The notes under the pieces are model-generated. The model did not search any database. It had not been told where the DNA came from and was given only the letters and a program-made list of their open reading frames with translations. The translations under genes and the position numbers were made by a program. Shown piece after piece: positions 1 through 10,874 of a stretch of 64,000 nucleotides of DNA (position 1 is its first letter; each line of letters opens with the position of its first letter). The DNA is from Sabellastarte sp. h YS-2021 (taxonomy: Eukaryota > Annelida > Polychaeta > Sabellida > Sabellidae), in assembly GCA_964017235.1 (NCBI GenBank), contig OZ024929.1, positions 64,203,603-64,267,602 on the forward strand, in the 5' to 3' direction.

Positions 1-1022
1 TGAGTTAAAAATAATATTTTATTTGTTAACAAATATAGAAACAGATATGCTCTTTTGAGATTATTAATTTAGAATGGACATTCAATCATCAATCATTTAA
101 ATACTTTGAAAATAGGTTCAGAGTTATCATTGCAGGAAGATTGAAAATATGATCTGTTGAGTTATATATTCGACGTCTGGGGATACACCATCTTCTTTGG
201 GAAGATATAAACTTAGTAGATTGATGTGCTGAAGTTCATATAACTTTTCCCAATATTTATGGCATACAACAAATGGATTAAATAAAAAATTCCCGATCAA
301 AACCTGTGGCGTGAGTGATGACCTGTCTGGGGATATGTTGGCGCCGAGTTGGCCCAATCTAGTTTATTTATTCATAAATTTATATATAAATCTGGGGGTA
401 TAATTTTCCTGTTAAAAATTCCTTATTCATATATTTGATTTTTTATTGCTAATTTTATTAACTGAACTTTTTGGGGCAAGTTTGTAAAATGGATAGATTG
501 GACCATTGATGATTTCTGAGTATTTTTATTACCCCTTTTATATATATTAGAGAGTTTGTTATCTCATTTATGTATCTCATAACATTTATGAAGTATCAGT
601 AGTTCTATTGATCCCAGTGTTAGTGGGGGACTTCATTACCTCATTTGCTCATGCAATTAACATTAAAAGGTATGCATTTACAAAGCGGCCATCTGTGGCC
701 AATCAAACCTCAATTAATTAGTACATAGGGAATTACTAAAATTACTAAATGTGGTTACTCCAAGAGGAATGACCTAGCCCAAATTTGCTCTAAAATAAAA
801 AAATTGCAGAAATTACAATAATTTGCCAATATACCCCTTTTACATTGTCATGAGTGAGCCCCGACCAACCCATTTGTGCTGAAGGGAATTTAATTGTGGA
901 GGTCTGACAAAGTTCTCTTGGCGCTATGTCAGCTATGAAATTATTTCAACATATTATAGGTATCTAGATGTCACATTTCCCATAACACATGTTTTGAAAT
1001 TAACAATCCATTTGTGTTTCAG
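1..1022 (+). other. SEC11 intron, upstream part
   Basis: AT-rich non-coding DNA ending in a splice acceptor (CAG at 1020-1022). A 76-codon minus-strand reading frame at 127-357 resembles no family I can name. I see no promoter, RNA gene or clear repeat here. Because the exon that follows is internal, this is read as the end of an upstream SEC11 intron. Confidence 0.6.
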
Positions 1023-1142
1023 AGAAAATGGTACAGTAAAATTTCTGACAAAAGGAGACAATAATTCCGTGGATGACCGAGGTCTTTATGCTCAGGGACA
1101 GCTATGGCTCGAACATAAAGATGTTGTTGGAAGAGCACGAGG
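1023..1142 (+). CDS. SEC11: SEC11 internal exon (signal peptidase catalytic subunit)
   Basis: This 120-bp exon encodes the part of the ER signal peptidase catalytic subunit around its box E motif (GDNN, then [19 protein letters not shown]). In this family that region carries the catalytic Asp of the Ser-His-Asp site. SEC11 is a membrane-bound serine protease that removes signal peptides from proteins entering the ER. The acceptor is tttcAG before 1023 and the donor is GTATGT at 1143. The exon starts with the last base of a split codon and ends after two bases of the Gly codon, which the exon at 45571 completes. The frame is open throughout. Earlier exons, including the one with the catalytic Ser, lie outside the window. 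Confidence 0.93.
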
Positions 1143-1299
1143 GTATGTACACTTCGATTTTCTGAAAAGTTAAATGGCAATATCAGCTTTTGTGGCTGAA
1201 AGTATTGCTATGTTTTGGCATGCATCTTCCTCTACTGTATCAACAGTTTTTACAGGTCAAGGTTACTACAGCAAGGTCAAAGGTATTGTTTTCACCCAT

Positions 1300-2040
1300 G
1301 GTGTCCGGATGGGCGGGCGGGCGGCAGGAAAAAGTTTTTCCGGGCTGTATCTCAGAAACCGTAAGGTGTAGGAAGTTGATACTTGGTAGGGACATTGGTT
1401 AGGAGGTGTAGGTGTGCAACGTCATGGTCTGACCTTGATTTGACCTTTGACCTTGCCGTAGTGACCTTGAGTTTGAAAATCTTGTCCGAGCTGTATCTCG
1501 GAAACCGTAAGGTGTAGGAAGTTGATACTTGGTAGGGACATTGGTTAGGGGGTGTAGGTGTGCAACGTCATGGTCTGACCTTGATTTGACCTTTGACCTT
1601 GCCGTAGTGACCTTGACCTATAAAATCTTGTCCGGGCTATATCTCGGAAACTGTAAGGCGTAGGAAGTTGATACTTTGTAGGGACATTGGTTAGGGGGTG
1701 TAGGTGTGCAACGTCATGGCGTGACATTGATTTGACCTTTGACCTTGCCGTAGTGACCTTGACCTATAACATCTTGTCCGGGGTATATCTCGGAAACCGT
1801 AAGGTGTAGGAAGTTTATACTGAGTAGGGACATTGGCTAGGGTGTGTAGATGTAAAACGTCATGGTGTGACCTTGATTTGACCTTTGACCTTGCCGTAGT
1901 GACCTTGACCTATAATGCCTTGTCTGGGCTATATTTTGGAAACCATAAGGTGTAGGAAGTTGATATTTGGTAGGGACATTGGTCAAGGGTGTGCAACGTC
2001 ATGGTGTGACCTGGATTTGACCTTTGATCTTGCATATCTG
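1300..2040. repeat. 146-bp minisatellite, about five copies, rich in AGGTCA sites
   Basis: The motif AAACCGTAAGG (and variants) recurs at 1356, 1502, 1648, 1794 and 1940, an exact 146-bp period. Each unit carries TGACCTTTGACCT, the reverse complement of a perfect DR1 (AGGTCA-A-AGGTCA), at 1441, 1587, 1733 and 1879. The fifth unit has a degraded version at 2018. Each unit also has TGACCTTGACCT-like half-sites. DR1 sites bind RXR/HNF4/COUP-TF-type nuclear receptors; any function here is inference. Confidence 0.9.
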
Positions 2041-2650
2041 ATGCTATTTTATGTCTACGAGGATATATCTGATACTATTTATCTCTCTTATATCTCTCTT
2101 ATATCTTTTTACTTGAATCTTGGTTGTTGCACCTTTGGGTGTCTTTTGGTGTAGATTAAGCACTGTTAAAGTCATATTAGAAGTCATTAACTGTTTTACT
2201 TTTGCAACTTCCCATTGTAACAGATGGTATTGCATCACGTGAGCCACAGGTTTTGCCCCAATTCCACATAAAAGCATGTATTGCTACATCTGTATGTATG
2301 AGTAATATTCAAAACATCCAAACCATAGTTCGAACATACAAATGAAAATCAAAATGGGAGAAGTCTTAAAGCTTCATAATTTTTAGTTTACTGAATTGTC
2401 TTGTTTTAATACTTATTCTTTACATGCAATTTCTTTCTCTTAGATGTTATTTTTTCTACTTAAACATTATTTGGACACTGACACTGCTCTGAAAGTATCC
2501 CAATCTGTGTACTGTTTCACTACTTCTATATCTCATGGTGTTGAAAACTATTTTCCCCGGCTGTGGGGTACGGGCATGTCTGATGCTATTTTATAAACCC
2601 AAGCCCATAAAGGCTGGGTTATAGTAGTCTCCTACACTGTCGGGCAGTGG
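2041..2650. other. no recognisable feature
   Basis: AT-rich sequence following the minisatellite. I see no coding region, RNA gene or clear repeat. Confidence 0.5.
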
Positions 2651-3620
2651 CAGGCATTAAGTTTGTGGGTGTTCGACAGCCTAAATGCATGCATAGATTT
2701 TCACCAAATTTTCACGATATGTTGAACCCAAGAGGATCTAGAGCTGATTAGGTTTTGCGTTATCTGGCAGCAACTGTTGTTATTGCAACATTTTAAGATT
2801 TTGTAGTCTTATGCATGGAAACCAAATGGCTATTAAAAATAGCTAAATAGCTATTACTCAGCTGTACAGACATAATCAAATGGCTATTAAAAATAGCTAA
2901 ATAGCTATTACTCAGCTGTACAGACATAATAACTAAAAGCAATACAAAGCAAGCTACTGACCCAATAATATAAGCATAGCAGATTTGGTAAAGATAGATA
3001 TATTTTTTCCTTTTAATGAGCGGAAGCAAAGTATGCATACGGCAGAAAAAAGCCAAAGTTAGATGTTCACCCCGCAGCGGGGTGGACATAAAAATATCAA
3101 CCATAAATAAATTCAATTTTCCATAGATGAGAAAAAGCCTCAGAATGTGTAAAACTCCTTGATGACCATCAAAGAAATGCCAGTGGTGGCCATCTTGTTT
3201 TTAAAATGAGACCAAACATCTACCCAGGCAGGCTTTTGTAATGATGAACATATTTTGCAAATTTGAAAACTCAACCTATAATACCTTTTGCTCTGGAGGG
3301 GTGATAGCAAAAACTCTACACACTGCAACAGCGATGGCATACCCATGTAAAAACCATAGTATCTATCAGATGCTACTTGCTGGACACAAAAAGCTGTATA
3401 TCTGTTTGGGGTCAATATTTCCTGAAAATCTGGTGTAAATCCATGCATGGGTTTAGGCTGTGAAACACCCACAAACTTTATGAAACAAAAATCTTGAAAG
3501 CATTACCAGATAGCCCCCAAAACCTGATTAGCTGTAGATCCTCCTGGAGAAAAAGCATATCTTGAAAATTTGGTGAAAATCGATGCATGGGTTTAGGCTG
3601 TGGAACACCTGCAAAGTTTT
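2650..3620. repeat. imperfect long inverted repeat with internal 54-bp tandem repeat
   Basis: Sequence near 2655-2760 (GTTTGTGGGTGTT, CTAAATGCATGCATAGATTTTC, GAGGATCTAGAGCTGATTAGG in successive pieces) reappears inverted near 3435-3620 as GGTTTAGGCTGTG(A/G)AACACC and related pieces, partly in two copies. Between the arms a segment starting AAATGGCTATTAAAAATAGC is tandemly repeated at 2824 and 2878. It looks like a decayed foldback element; no terminal duplications are visible. Confidence 0.5.
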
Positions 3621-3955
3621 AAAAGGAAACAAATTCAAGATATTTGAACAAAATTTGGTGTGAAAGATTATTGGATAAATAGCTCACTGATATTGCTTTT
3701 GCGAGTCATAGCTGTAAAGCCAAATGAGTAAGCTATTATTCAAAGTGCAGGACCTATCTTAACCAAATTTGGTAAGGGAGATTATAGGGTCCATAGCTTT
3801 CTTTTTGGAGTGCTGTAGCTCCATAGCTATGCTATTAATAGCTAATTAGCTATTTTGAGTTAATATCTTGTCACTTTTTCATGACATTTTGTTTCCACTC
3901 ATTTTAAGGAAAAGTGTTTTAGGTATCCTTACAAAAGATGCTATACATTATTATT

Positions 3956-4921
3956 ATCTCCCGCCGGGCTATAGCACGGGAGGGAGATTATAAAATGCAT
4001 CATGTGTGTGTGTGTGCATCCATGCGTGTGTGCATTAGTTTTTGTTAATTAATTGCCCTAATGAATTTTCACACCCTTGAAAATTTTTTTGGTTTTGTGG
4101 ACTTAGGCCTAAAGATAAGTGAGTAATAGCAATTTTAGCTGCTTAGAGTAAAGGACTCATAACTCAAAAAGTATTGCAGTTACAGTTTTTTCTTGAAATA
4201 TGTTGTTCAGCTACTTTGCCCTTAGCTATAAGATAGTGCATAGTTTGGGGTTCCATTGCATGCCATAAGTGAGTAATAGCTATTTTCTTATTTGTGGCAA
4301 AATAATGGAATAAGTAAATGTCAAATATCTTCAAAAGTATTAAAGTTAGGCAAATCTTTTGAAATATGTCATTCATCTAGTTTTTGATAAGCTATCACAT
4401 AGTAAAGTTTCTGACCTGTTGCACATTGTATAGCTGAGTAATAGCTACTTTAAAATTCTTACTATTGAGTAAAGCCTTTGTAATGCCAAAACTCTTGCAG
4501 TTAGAGTATTTTCCTAACATATGTTGTTCAGCTACTTTGTCCTTAACTATAAGATGACATATAGTTTGAGGTTCCATTGCATGCCATAAGTGATTAATAG
4601 CTATTTTCTTATTTGTGGTAAAATAATGACAGAGGTAAATTTGAAATATTTTAAAAAGTATTAAAGTTAGGCTAATCTTTTCAATATGTTTTTCATCTAG
4701 TTTTTGATAAGCTATCACATAGTAAAGTTTCAGACCTGTTCCACATTGTATAGCTGAGTAATAGCTACTTTGAAATTCTTACTATTGGATAAAGCCTTTG
4801 TAACTCTGTTGTAGTTAGAGTATTTTCCTAAAATATGTTGTTCAGCAACTTTGTCCTTAACTATAAGATGGCATATAGTTTGGAGTTCCATTGCATGCCA
4901 TAAGTGAGTACATTCCCCCAC
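3956..4921 (+). mobile_element. hairpin-headed tandem-repeat element, partial
   Basis: It begins with an imperfect hairpin, ATCTCCC (3956-3962) against GGGAGAT (3982-3988), then a TG-rich leader. Roughly two degenerate copies of a 315-320-bp repeat follow (TTTTTGATAAGCTATCACATAG at about 4380 and 4697, in pieces; GAGTAATAGCTA throughout). The same head and leader recur at 45724 and 46642. No open reading frame of note. The 3' end is not defined. Confidence 0.6.
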
Positions 4922-5400
4922 GCAAGAGCTTGATGGTCAATGGTCAAACTTGTGACCTGCAAGGTCAGATCTATGAAACAGATAAAATCTCAAATTATGA
5001 AAGTGATTCAACTAGCTCTCACAGTTACAGTATTTAATTTACTCATGTTTCATTCAACCCAATCCTGACCTCAAGGTCAGCCAGCAAGGCTGAGACGAAG
5101 GTCAAAATTCAAAAGAATGTCTGACCAAATCAACAGGCCTCAAACATGGCCCGTCACAGCATTTTATAATCTCTCAAGCTCAGAAGGTCAGAGGTGAGAG
5201 AGGAAGGAGCTGAGGTTGGTCAGACAAGGTCAAAGTCAGCCATGAAGGTCACAAACTTCCTGGCCAACAAGGTGCAGACATAACCCACTAGCCATAATAG
5301 CAATTCATAATCCCCCCCCCATCTGAAGTGAAAAAGGTCAGAGGTGAGAAATGAGATCGAATAAACAACCTGATAGTGCCTTCTGCATATCAACACAAGA
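4922..5400. other. non-coding stretch with scattered GGTCAGAGGTGAGA motifs
   Basis: Contains several AGGTCA half-sites and two copies of a GTCAGAGGTGAGA motif (about 5188 and 5338). I see no gene or defined element. A small perfect hairpin, AAAACCCA-AC-TGGGTTTT, follows at 5401-5418. Confidence 0.5.
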
Positions 5401-5424
5401 AAAACCCAACTGGGTTTTTAATTA

Positions 5425-5452
5425 TGTCAGCTGACTTGTCAGTGAGCTGACA
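5425..5452 (+). repeat. TGTCAGCTGAC hairpin, head of a repeat-element leader
   Basis: TGTCAGCTGAC is followed after six bases by an inverted copy with one mismatch. The next bases (CATTATGTCGTCACTC, then AACAACTTCTCCTCC) are the same leader found after the perfect version of this hairpin at 34693 and in the truncated copy at 42756. This is therefore a truncated copy of that element family. Confidence 0.7.
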
Positions 5453-5525
5453 TTATGTCGTCACTCGCATTCGCGTGAACAACTTCTCCTCCAAAACTTC
5501 AAGGCCCAGAGACATGCTGATTTTT

Positions 5526-5561
5526 ATAGAGTTGGACGCGCACATGCGCGTCAAACTCTAT
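5526..5561. repeat. 36-bp near-perfect hairpin
   Basis: ATAGAGTTGGACGCGCA pairs with the following TGCGCGTCAAACTCTAT with one mismatch and a two-base loop. It interrupts the leader started at 5425. It may be the head of another element of the hairpin-headed type, but no array follows. Confidence 0.6.
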
Positions 5562-6306
5562 CATACTTTGTGTTTTTTGCGAGTCTTTGTCCTGGAATTT
5601 GTGGCGTTTCGAGTGCTTACTGATTGCCGTTTTCAGTTAGTTTTGATTAACTTTAATTAAAGGATCGTTCGATTTCTTGGCCATTCTTTCGTCACTTTAT
5701 TAAAAATATCTAAACGAATTTCTTTTTTGGACATGCATAGCACACTAACCTATTTAATTTAAATATAACCTTTTGAACTTAAATTACTGATAAGATCTAT
5801 ATGGGCCGGCTACAGCTAAAGACACAATTCATCAAGGATGAATTTAATCCCGGATATGAAAGCTTGTATTTTTCATTAAAGGCTCTTGTCTTCGTAGATA
5901 TCAGTAACCAACATCTTTTATATAAATTAATCATTTTATTTAACAACTGAAGTGGTGTTAATGCTTCAAAATATATGGATTTGTGTTCGAGTTTTGGGTA
6001 CGGGTTGGCGGTCACTTCATCCATTATTTTCTTTGCGGTTTATTTGTTTGACAATGACTAGCAGAAATCATGCGCAGACAACGATTTTACAATAACAGTG
6101 ACTGCGCGATTCTTGAGGATTTCATTGGATGAGCAATATAATTTATTTTTCCAATGACATAATTGAGATTTTGTGTACTTTTTCCACTGATTTTTGTACT
6201 TTCTCCATTGAATATATACTAAAATTCGGAAATTCACCTCTTTTTAAGCACGAAAAATGCCCCCGGAAATTGCAAGCTTGTCTTTTACATTTAAGGCTCA
6301 CAAACT
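5562..6306. other. no gene recognised
   Basis: AT-rich DNA. The motif ATGCGCAGACAACGATTTT near 6070 recurs near 6459, suggesting a small repeated element around the inverted repeat at 6307-6420. No coding evidence. Confidence 0.45.
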
Positions 6307-6420
6307 CACTTCATCCATTAATTTCTTTGCGATTTATTTATTTGACAAATATTTTTTTCCATTTTGTAATGAAATAAGATGTCAAACAAATAAACCATAA
6401 AGAAATTATGAATGAAGTGA
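6307..6420. repeat. foldback inverted repeat, arms about 40 bp
   Basis: TCACTTCATCCATTAATTTC and the next 20 bases (6307-6346) are inverted with few mismatches at 6380-6420 (TGTCAAACAAATAAACC, then AAAGAAATTATGAATGAAGTGA in two pieces). The central spacer is about 33 bp. This is MITE-like, without a clear target duplication. Confidence 0.65.
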
Positions 6421-6639
6421 TGTCATTGTACATCTTTCATTCAACAAAAATGTGGGGCATGCGCAGACAACGATTTTTGTAGCAGACTGCCAATTAAGTA
6501 AAACGTTTTGTATGTGTGCATTATGAGCATACGACTATACGTGCTTGACAAATGACGAAAAGAAATCTGTATGTTATAAAATAAAATGCATTTTTATATT
6601 ATTTCACTTTAAAATACTGATCATGGATAGCTTACGTAT
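6421..6639. other. no gene recognised
   Basis: Short AT-rich gap between the foldback repeat and the left end of DIRS element A. It contains a second copy of the ATGCGCAGACAACG motif. Confidence 0.4.
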
Positions 6640-6956
6640 TTATTTTATTGCGTTAATACATCTTAACCTAGTGGACAGATGCAATTGTCCAGCGCCCTGC
6701 CAGTCTCGCCAAACGTTAGAAAAAAGCATCCTGAGCTGGGCTCTGGCCGGGACTGGTAGTGTCCTGTTCAATCGCCAGGTGGCTGTGTAGCCTACCTGCC
6801 GGTATACTGCGCATGCTCGCGCATGCGCTCTTCCTCTTTTTGTTTGGCGCGTGAAGGAACGCTTGAAGTTTAAGAGAAACTTTTAAATTTGATTTTATAT
6901 ATGTGTTAACTACAGTTTGGTGAATTTATTTGTGGTAGTGTTGTTTATTAAGTATC

Positions 6957-9080
6957 ATGGCATCTCCAGGAGATAAAAACATGTGGCCAAGTTATGGCAA
7001 GCTTTGATCTGCACGACAAGTGCGCAAGGTCTCGTGATAAGCTTATTGGAGAAGACGATTGTGTTTGTGGATAAACCTTGTAAGATATGTGACGGATTCT
7101 CTGATGCACAGAAAGAACTGTTAGCAACTCCGTCGTACAAAATCAGAAAAGACAAGAAGGCTGGTCTACTCATCTCTCCAAAAGACGTTACTATTTTACA
7201 GCCGGTAGATAATGAACCGACCTTTCAGTCACCAAGTGGTCAGACTGCGCAGCCTTCTGCGCTCCCCTCCTCACCTCCAACTTCTGCTCAGATGGCTAGT
7301 TTTGTTACTGCAGATCAGTTAGCCGCTATCTCAGATAAATGGGTGGAGCAATTTGCACGCATGGAGGCTCTTCTTTCACAAGGCAATGTCTTTTCCACCC
7401 CTGTTTCTGCAGTTAAGCCGGTGGATACCCAACCTCTCATCTCTCCGACTCCATTTTTACCACCAGCTACCCATCCCACCGGACCGGTTGAGGTTCCGGT
7501 AGCTGTTGATGCATCAGTTAAAACTAAATCTGTGGACCAAAAAGAGAAGAAGAAGCCTCATAAATCGAGAAAGGACAAACATTCAGAGAAATCTGTTAAG
7601 ACTCATCCTAAACTTGCCTCCTCTGAATCTAAATCAGACAAGAAAGGTTCTAGCAGATCTGAGAAAAACTGCAACCGGTCTGTCTCACCGGCCTCAAAAC
7701 CATCTTCTAAGAAGCAGGAACATTCTTCTGCCCCTCCGGCTGATACCAGCTCCGGTCCGGAGTCTGCTCATCAGTCCGTTATGTTTAAAGGGGACAACAG
7801 CCAGCCTGCCTCGGGCCCTGACAAGAGTGCTACCGGTTCTCTTTTCCGGTCAACATCCACTGTTTCTCAACCGGAACAAGATCAAGCCTGTACCGGTGCC
7901 TGTGCTTACCCACCGGCTACAGAAGCAGACCCTTATGAGCAAATCTCCGAAGATGATATGGAACGATCAGTGGCATTTTCCGGTTCAGACGATGGACAGT
8001 TTTCGGATTCCACTGAAACACTGGAACAGACGGAAGATATGTCTTATAGGGAAACAGTCCGGTCTATTAGATCATACATGGGCTGGCATCACATCCCCGC
8101 TTTTGAAACTGATTATTCTGAGCCAGACAAATCCAATAATCCCTGGAAGGGCAAAAACCCAAGGATATCTGTGGCCATGCCCCCGGATGACTGGCTCTGC
8201 CAGAAATTGGAGCGGTTAAATTTAACTGTCGCAGAGGGCTACCCCTCAAGATCCCAAGATTCGGCAGTTCTTAAACGTGACCAGTTTATCAAGGTGCCAA
8301 AGTCACAGGAGAAATGGTACAAGATGCATCTGTTGAAATCTGATGGTCCCCACCGTCCAAGCCGTTCGGTTTTTAATTGGAGAAACACTGAGGCAAAGGA
8401 TACCCTTCAACAGGTCCACCTTCCAGACCTATCGCCCAGGAATCTCTTTGTATATGGGAAAGGGCTGCCAGGGAAGACAGTTACATTATTAATCATGCAG
8501 CCGGTTTTAGTCGATGCTCAACAGAACTGCAAGATAAGATGTCTCAGAATATTGCCCTTTTGTGTTCCCGCCTTAACAAGGGCAAGGCACTCAAGGATGT
8601 TACCAATGCTTTGAATGACCTGCGTCACCTCATGGCCTTCCATCAACAGGTATCCGTGGCCATGGGCACGTCTCTTCAGCATTTGGCGGACAGTTTATTT
8701 GTGCACATGTCAAACCTGATCTTACTCAGAAGGGACTCGTATCTGGACTTTGTTAAACCGGGAGTCAAACAAGATACCATGAACCTGTTACGTAACGCCC
8801 CCATGTTTGGGTACAGGTTGTTCCCGGATGCTGCCATTATGATGGCGGAGCAGGATATCCAGAAACATGAAACCAGTAGTGTTGCTCAGGGACCCGGACC
8901 GGGTGCTCCTCAGCACACTAGCTGGAGAGGATCACACCTCCTGCCTCATCTGAACAGACGTCTCAACAGCAGCATCAGCCTTGGAGACAATTTAGTAGGA
9001 GTCGTTCCAGGGGACGCGGAAGGGGACGGGGCTCCAACCCTCGTTTCTCCAAGTCGCAGTCATACAAGCCATATAAATGA
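6957..9080 (+). pseudogene. DIRS A gag-like gene, frameshifted
   Basis: The likely start is ATG at 6957 (MASPG, compare MSSPG in B and C). The N-terminus should encode a Cys-containing region (FDLHDKCARSRDK, GEDDC, CKIC) but it is split between frames near 7060. The main frame, about 6985-8430, encodes a Ser/Pro/Lys-rich stretch, a coiled region (WVEQFARMEALL), an acidic patch and a conserved block (DDWLCQKLERLNLT, EGYPSRS). A further shift before 8455 moves the conserved helix block (WERAAREDS, NHAAGFSRC) to another frame. The last part returns to a third frame and ends in an RG-rich basic tail (SRSRGRGRG, SYKPYK, stop TGA at 9078-9080). The product would be a nucleic-acid-binding structural protein. 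At least three lesions make it a pseudogene. Confidence 0.75.
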
Positions 9081-9479
9081 CACTTATTGTGTTGGTCCAA
9101 CTCTCAATCATGTAAGGGCAATTCAGTTGGACCCAAAGTTTCAGACCAAAGTTATGGCAAAGACTCTAAACTTAGACAGTTTGGTTACACAGACAATGAC
9201 AAATTCAGTGGTGTCAACAACTTTAAATCCCCGGGATGTATTTTATCCTGCTGTAAGTCGTGTTCTTACTGTTCATTCACACGGGCCTCCACAAAGAATG
9301 GAGTGAGACCCGGTCAATGTCTGAGCAAAATAAAGCATGTCAAAGGTGTTTTTTTGTGTAAATCCATGTCTTTCTGTCCCATCTGCTCCCAATGTCCCCA
9401 ATGCTGTCGCCGGACAGACTGTAGGGGGACGATTACAACAGTTTTGGCATATCTGGCAAGAAATGGGTGCGAATCCTAG
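9081..9479 (+). CDS. Cys-rich frame following gag in frame (DIRS A)
   Basis: Directly after the gag TGA the same frame stays open for 132 codons to TAG at 9477-9479. It encodes a Cys-rich protein with SCCKSCSYC, then CKS, CPICSQCPQCC and CRG. Elements B and C carry the same Cys spacing in the same position. The frame overlaps the start of the RT frame, which is +1 relative to gag. In this copy the RT frame has stops at 9304 and just after, while the Cys frame is open, which suggests the Cys frame is the constrained one. The paired CxxC motifs suggest metal binding. It could be made by readthrough of the TGA or by reinitiation; no ATG stands at the junction here (TTG at 9087). I cannot name the family. 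Confidence 0.6.
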   Translation, partial: HLLCWSNSQSCKGNSVGPKVSDQSYGKDSKLRQFGYTDNDKFSGVNNFKSPGCILSCCKSCSYCSFTRASTKNGVRPGQCLSKIKHVKGVFLCKSMSFCPICSQCPQCCRRTDCRGTITTVLAYLARNGCES

Positions 9480-10850
9480 GGTGGTTTCTGTACTGAGGGA
9501 CGGTTATTCCCTCCCCTTCAGTCAGAGACCTCTCTTAACAAGATTCCCTTTGATTCACAGACTCACAGTGGTTACGCAAATCCTACCAAAAGCCGTTTCC
9601 TCAAAGAGGCTTTGCTAAATCTCATAGCAAAGCTGGAAGTAGAAAAAGTGGTTATCAAGTCGTCTCTGGCTTTTTACAACCGGCTCTTTCTTGTCCCCAA
9701 ACCGAACAGAAAATGGAGGCCAATCTTGGATCTAAGTCCGTTAAACCTGTATTTGAAGACCAGTTCCTTCAAGATGGAAAATCCGGAGACGATCTGGTTA
9801 TCCTTGCAGACAGGGAAATGGGTAACCTCGCTGGACTTCAGCGATGCATATTTCCACATTCCAGTCAACCAAAGGTCAAGAAAGTATCTGAGGTTCTTCC
9901 TGAACAACCAAACCTTCCAATTCATAGCTCTCCCCTTTGGTTTGGCCACAGCTCCCCTCAAGTTTACAAAGGTGGTCAAAGAAGTGAAGCTGATGGCTCA
10001 GGCCAGGGGTATCCAAATCCAGCAATACCTAGACGACTGGTTGCTGAGAGCCCAGTGCCGGGAAACCTGCCTACAAGATACCCAGATCCTCTTGGCCCTT
10101 TGCCAACAGTTAGGATGGGTAGTCAACAAGAAGAAATCAGAGTTGGAACCCCAGCAAATTTTCAATTTCGTAGGCTACCGGTTCGACCTTGTATCCGGTC
10201 GGGTCCTTCCCACTCAGCACTGGTGGATAGCTCTCCAGGAAAAATTAAATTTCATCAAGAACCGGAGCAGCTGCACAGTCAGACAGTTCATGTTCCTGAT
10301 AGGGCTGCTTACAACCACAGAGAAGCAAGTTTCGTCGGGACGTCTTCATATGAGGCCTATTCAATGGCATTTGAAATGTCACTGGCATGTCCCCGAAGTT
10401 CTAGAGAAGTTCATCCCGGTTCCCCCGTCACTCCATCCACACCTAGACTGGTGGTTAGACAAAAGCAATGTACTGGGCGGCCAACCTTTGCACCCTCTTC
10501 AACACGCTCTTCAGCTGTTTACAGACGCCCCAAACGCAAGAGGCACTTGGTCTCCCATAGAGAGTCGCCTTCACATAAACTTCTTAGAACTAAAGGCAGT
10601 CCTCCTGGCCCTGAAGAGCTTCGAGCATCTTTGCAGGGACCAGATTGTTCTTGTTGCGACAGACAACACAACAGTGGTCTCCTACATCAACAAGCAGGGC
10701 GGTATGAAGTCAGGCTCTCTGTGTGCCCTCCTTTGGAGACTGCTATCCTGGTGCCATCCTAGGAGAATTGTCCTGAGGGCAAGACACATCCCAGGTGGCT
10801 TGAATGTGATAGCAGACAAGCTTTCCAGACACAATAATTTCAACTTATAA
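9381..10850 (+). pseudogene. DIRS A reverse transcriptase-RNase H, frameshifted and truncated
   Basis: The RT begins around VGGRLQQFW and VVSVLRDGY. A one-base shift near 9545-9580 moves it to the frame that stays open from 9612 to 10850. Visible RT motifs are FYNRLFLVPKPN, RPILDLSPLN, SLDFSDAYFHIPV, ALPFGLATAPL and QYLDDWLL (catalytic DD). The RNase H part has LFTD, then LELKAVLLALKSF, ATDNTTVVSYIN and ARHIPGGLNVIADKLSR. About 13 residues after LFTD are missing relative to B. The frame ends abruptly in the element's right terminus, so the C-terminal domain found in B is absent. This matches DIRS RTs and not LTR or LINE RTs. Confidence 0.85.
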
Positions 10851-10874
10851 AAATTTAATTTACTTATTAAATTT

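Larger units (their letters stand above)
6640..10874 (+). mobile_element. DIRS-type retrotransposon A, internally deleted
   Basis: The left terminal repeat starts with TTATTTTATTGCGTTAATAC, matching elements B and C. Then come a gag-like region, a Cys-rich frame and a reverse transcriptase/RNase H region. Right after the RNase H part (SRHNNFNL, stop at 10850) the sequence jumps to the last ~33 bp of the family's right end (AACTTATAAAAATTTAATTT at 10842 onward). The methyltransferase-like region, tyrosine recombinase, internal complementary region and most of the right repeat are therefore missing. Both outer ends are kept. DIRS elements integrate by tyrosine recombinase rather than a DDE integrase and leave no target duplication, and none is seen. 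Confidence 0.85.

Noticed and set aside
127-357. 76-codon minus-strand reading frame
   Set aside because: No motif, splice context or homologue that I recognise; its length is unremarkable in AT-rich DNA.
6983-8614. 543-codon frame taken as an intact protein from its first codon
   Set aside because: It begins at GTG, its first ~25 codons and last ~50 codons are out of frame relative to relatives, and it is a frameshifted gag. The annotated start is the ATG at 6957.
9713-10762. 349-codon frame overlapping the RT gene (also 14280-15329)
   Set aside because: Shadow in another frame of a GC-richer coding stretch, without family motifs or a counterpart in C.
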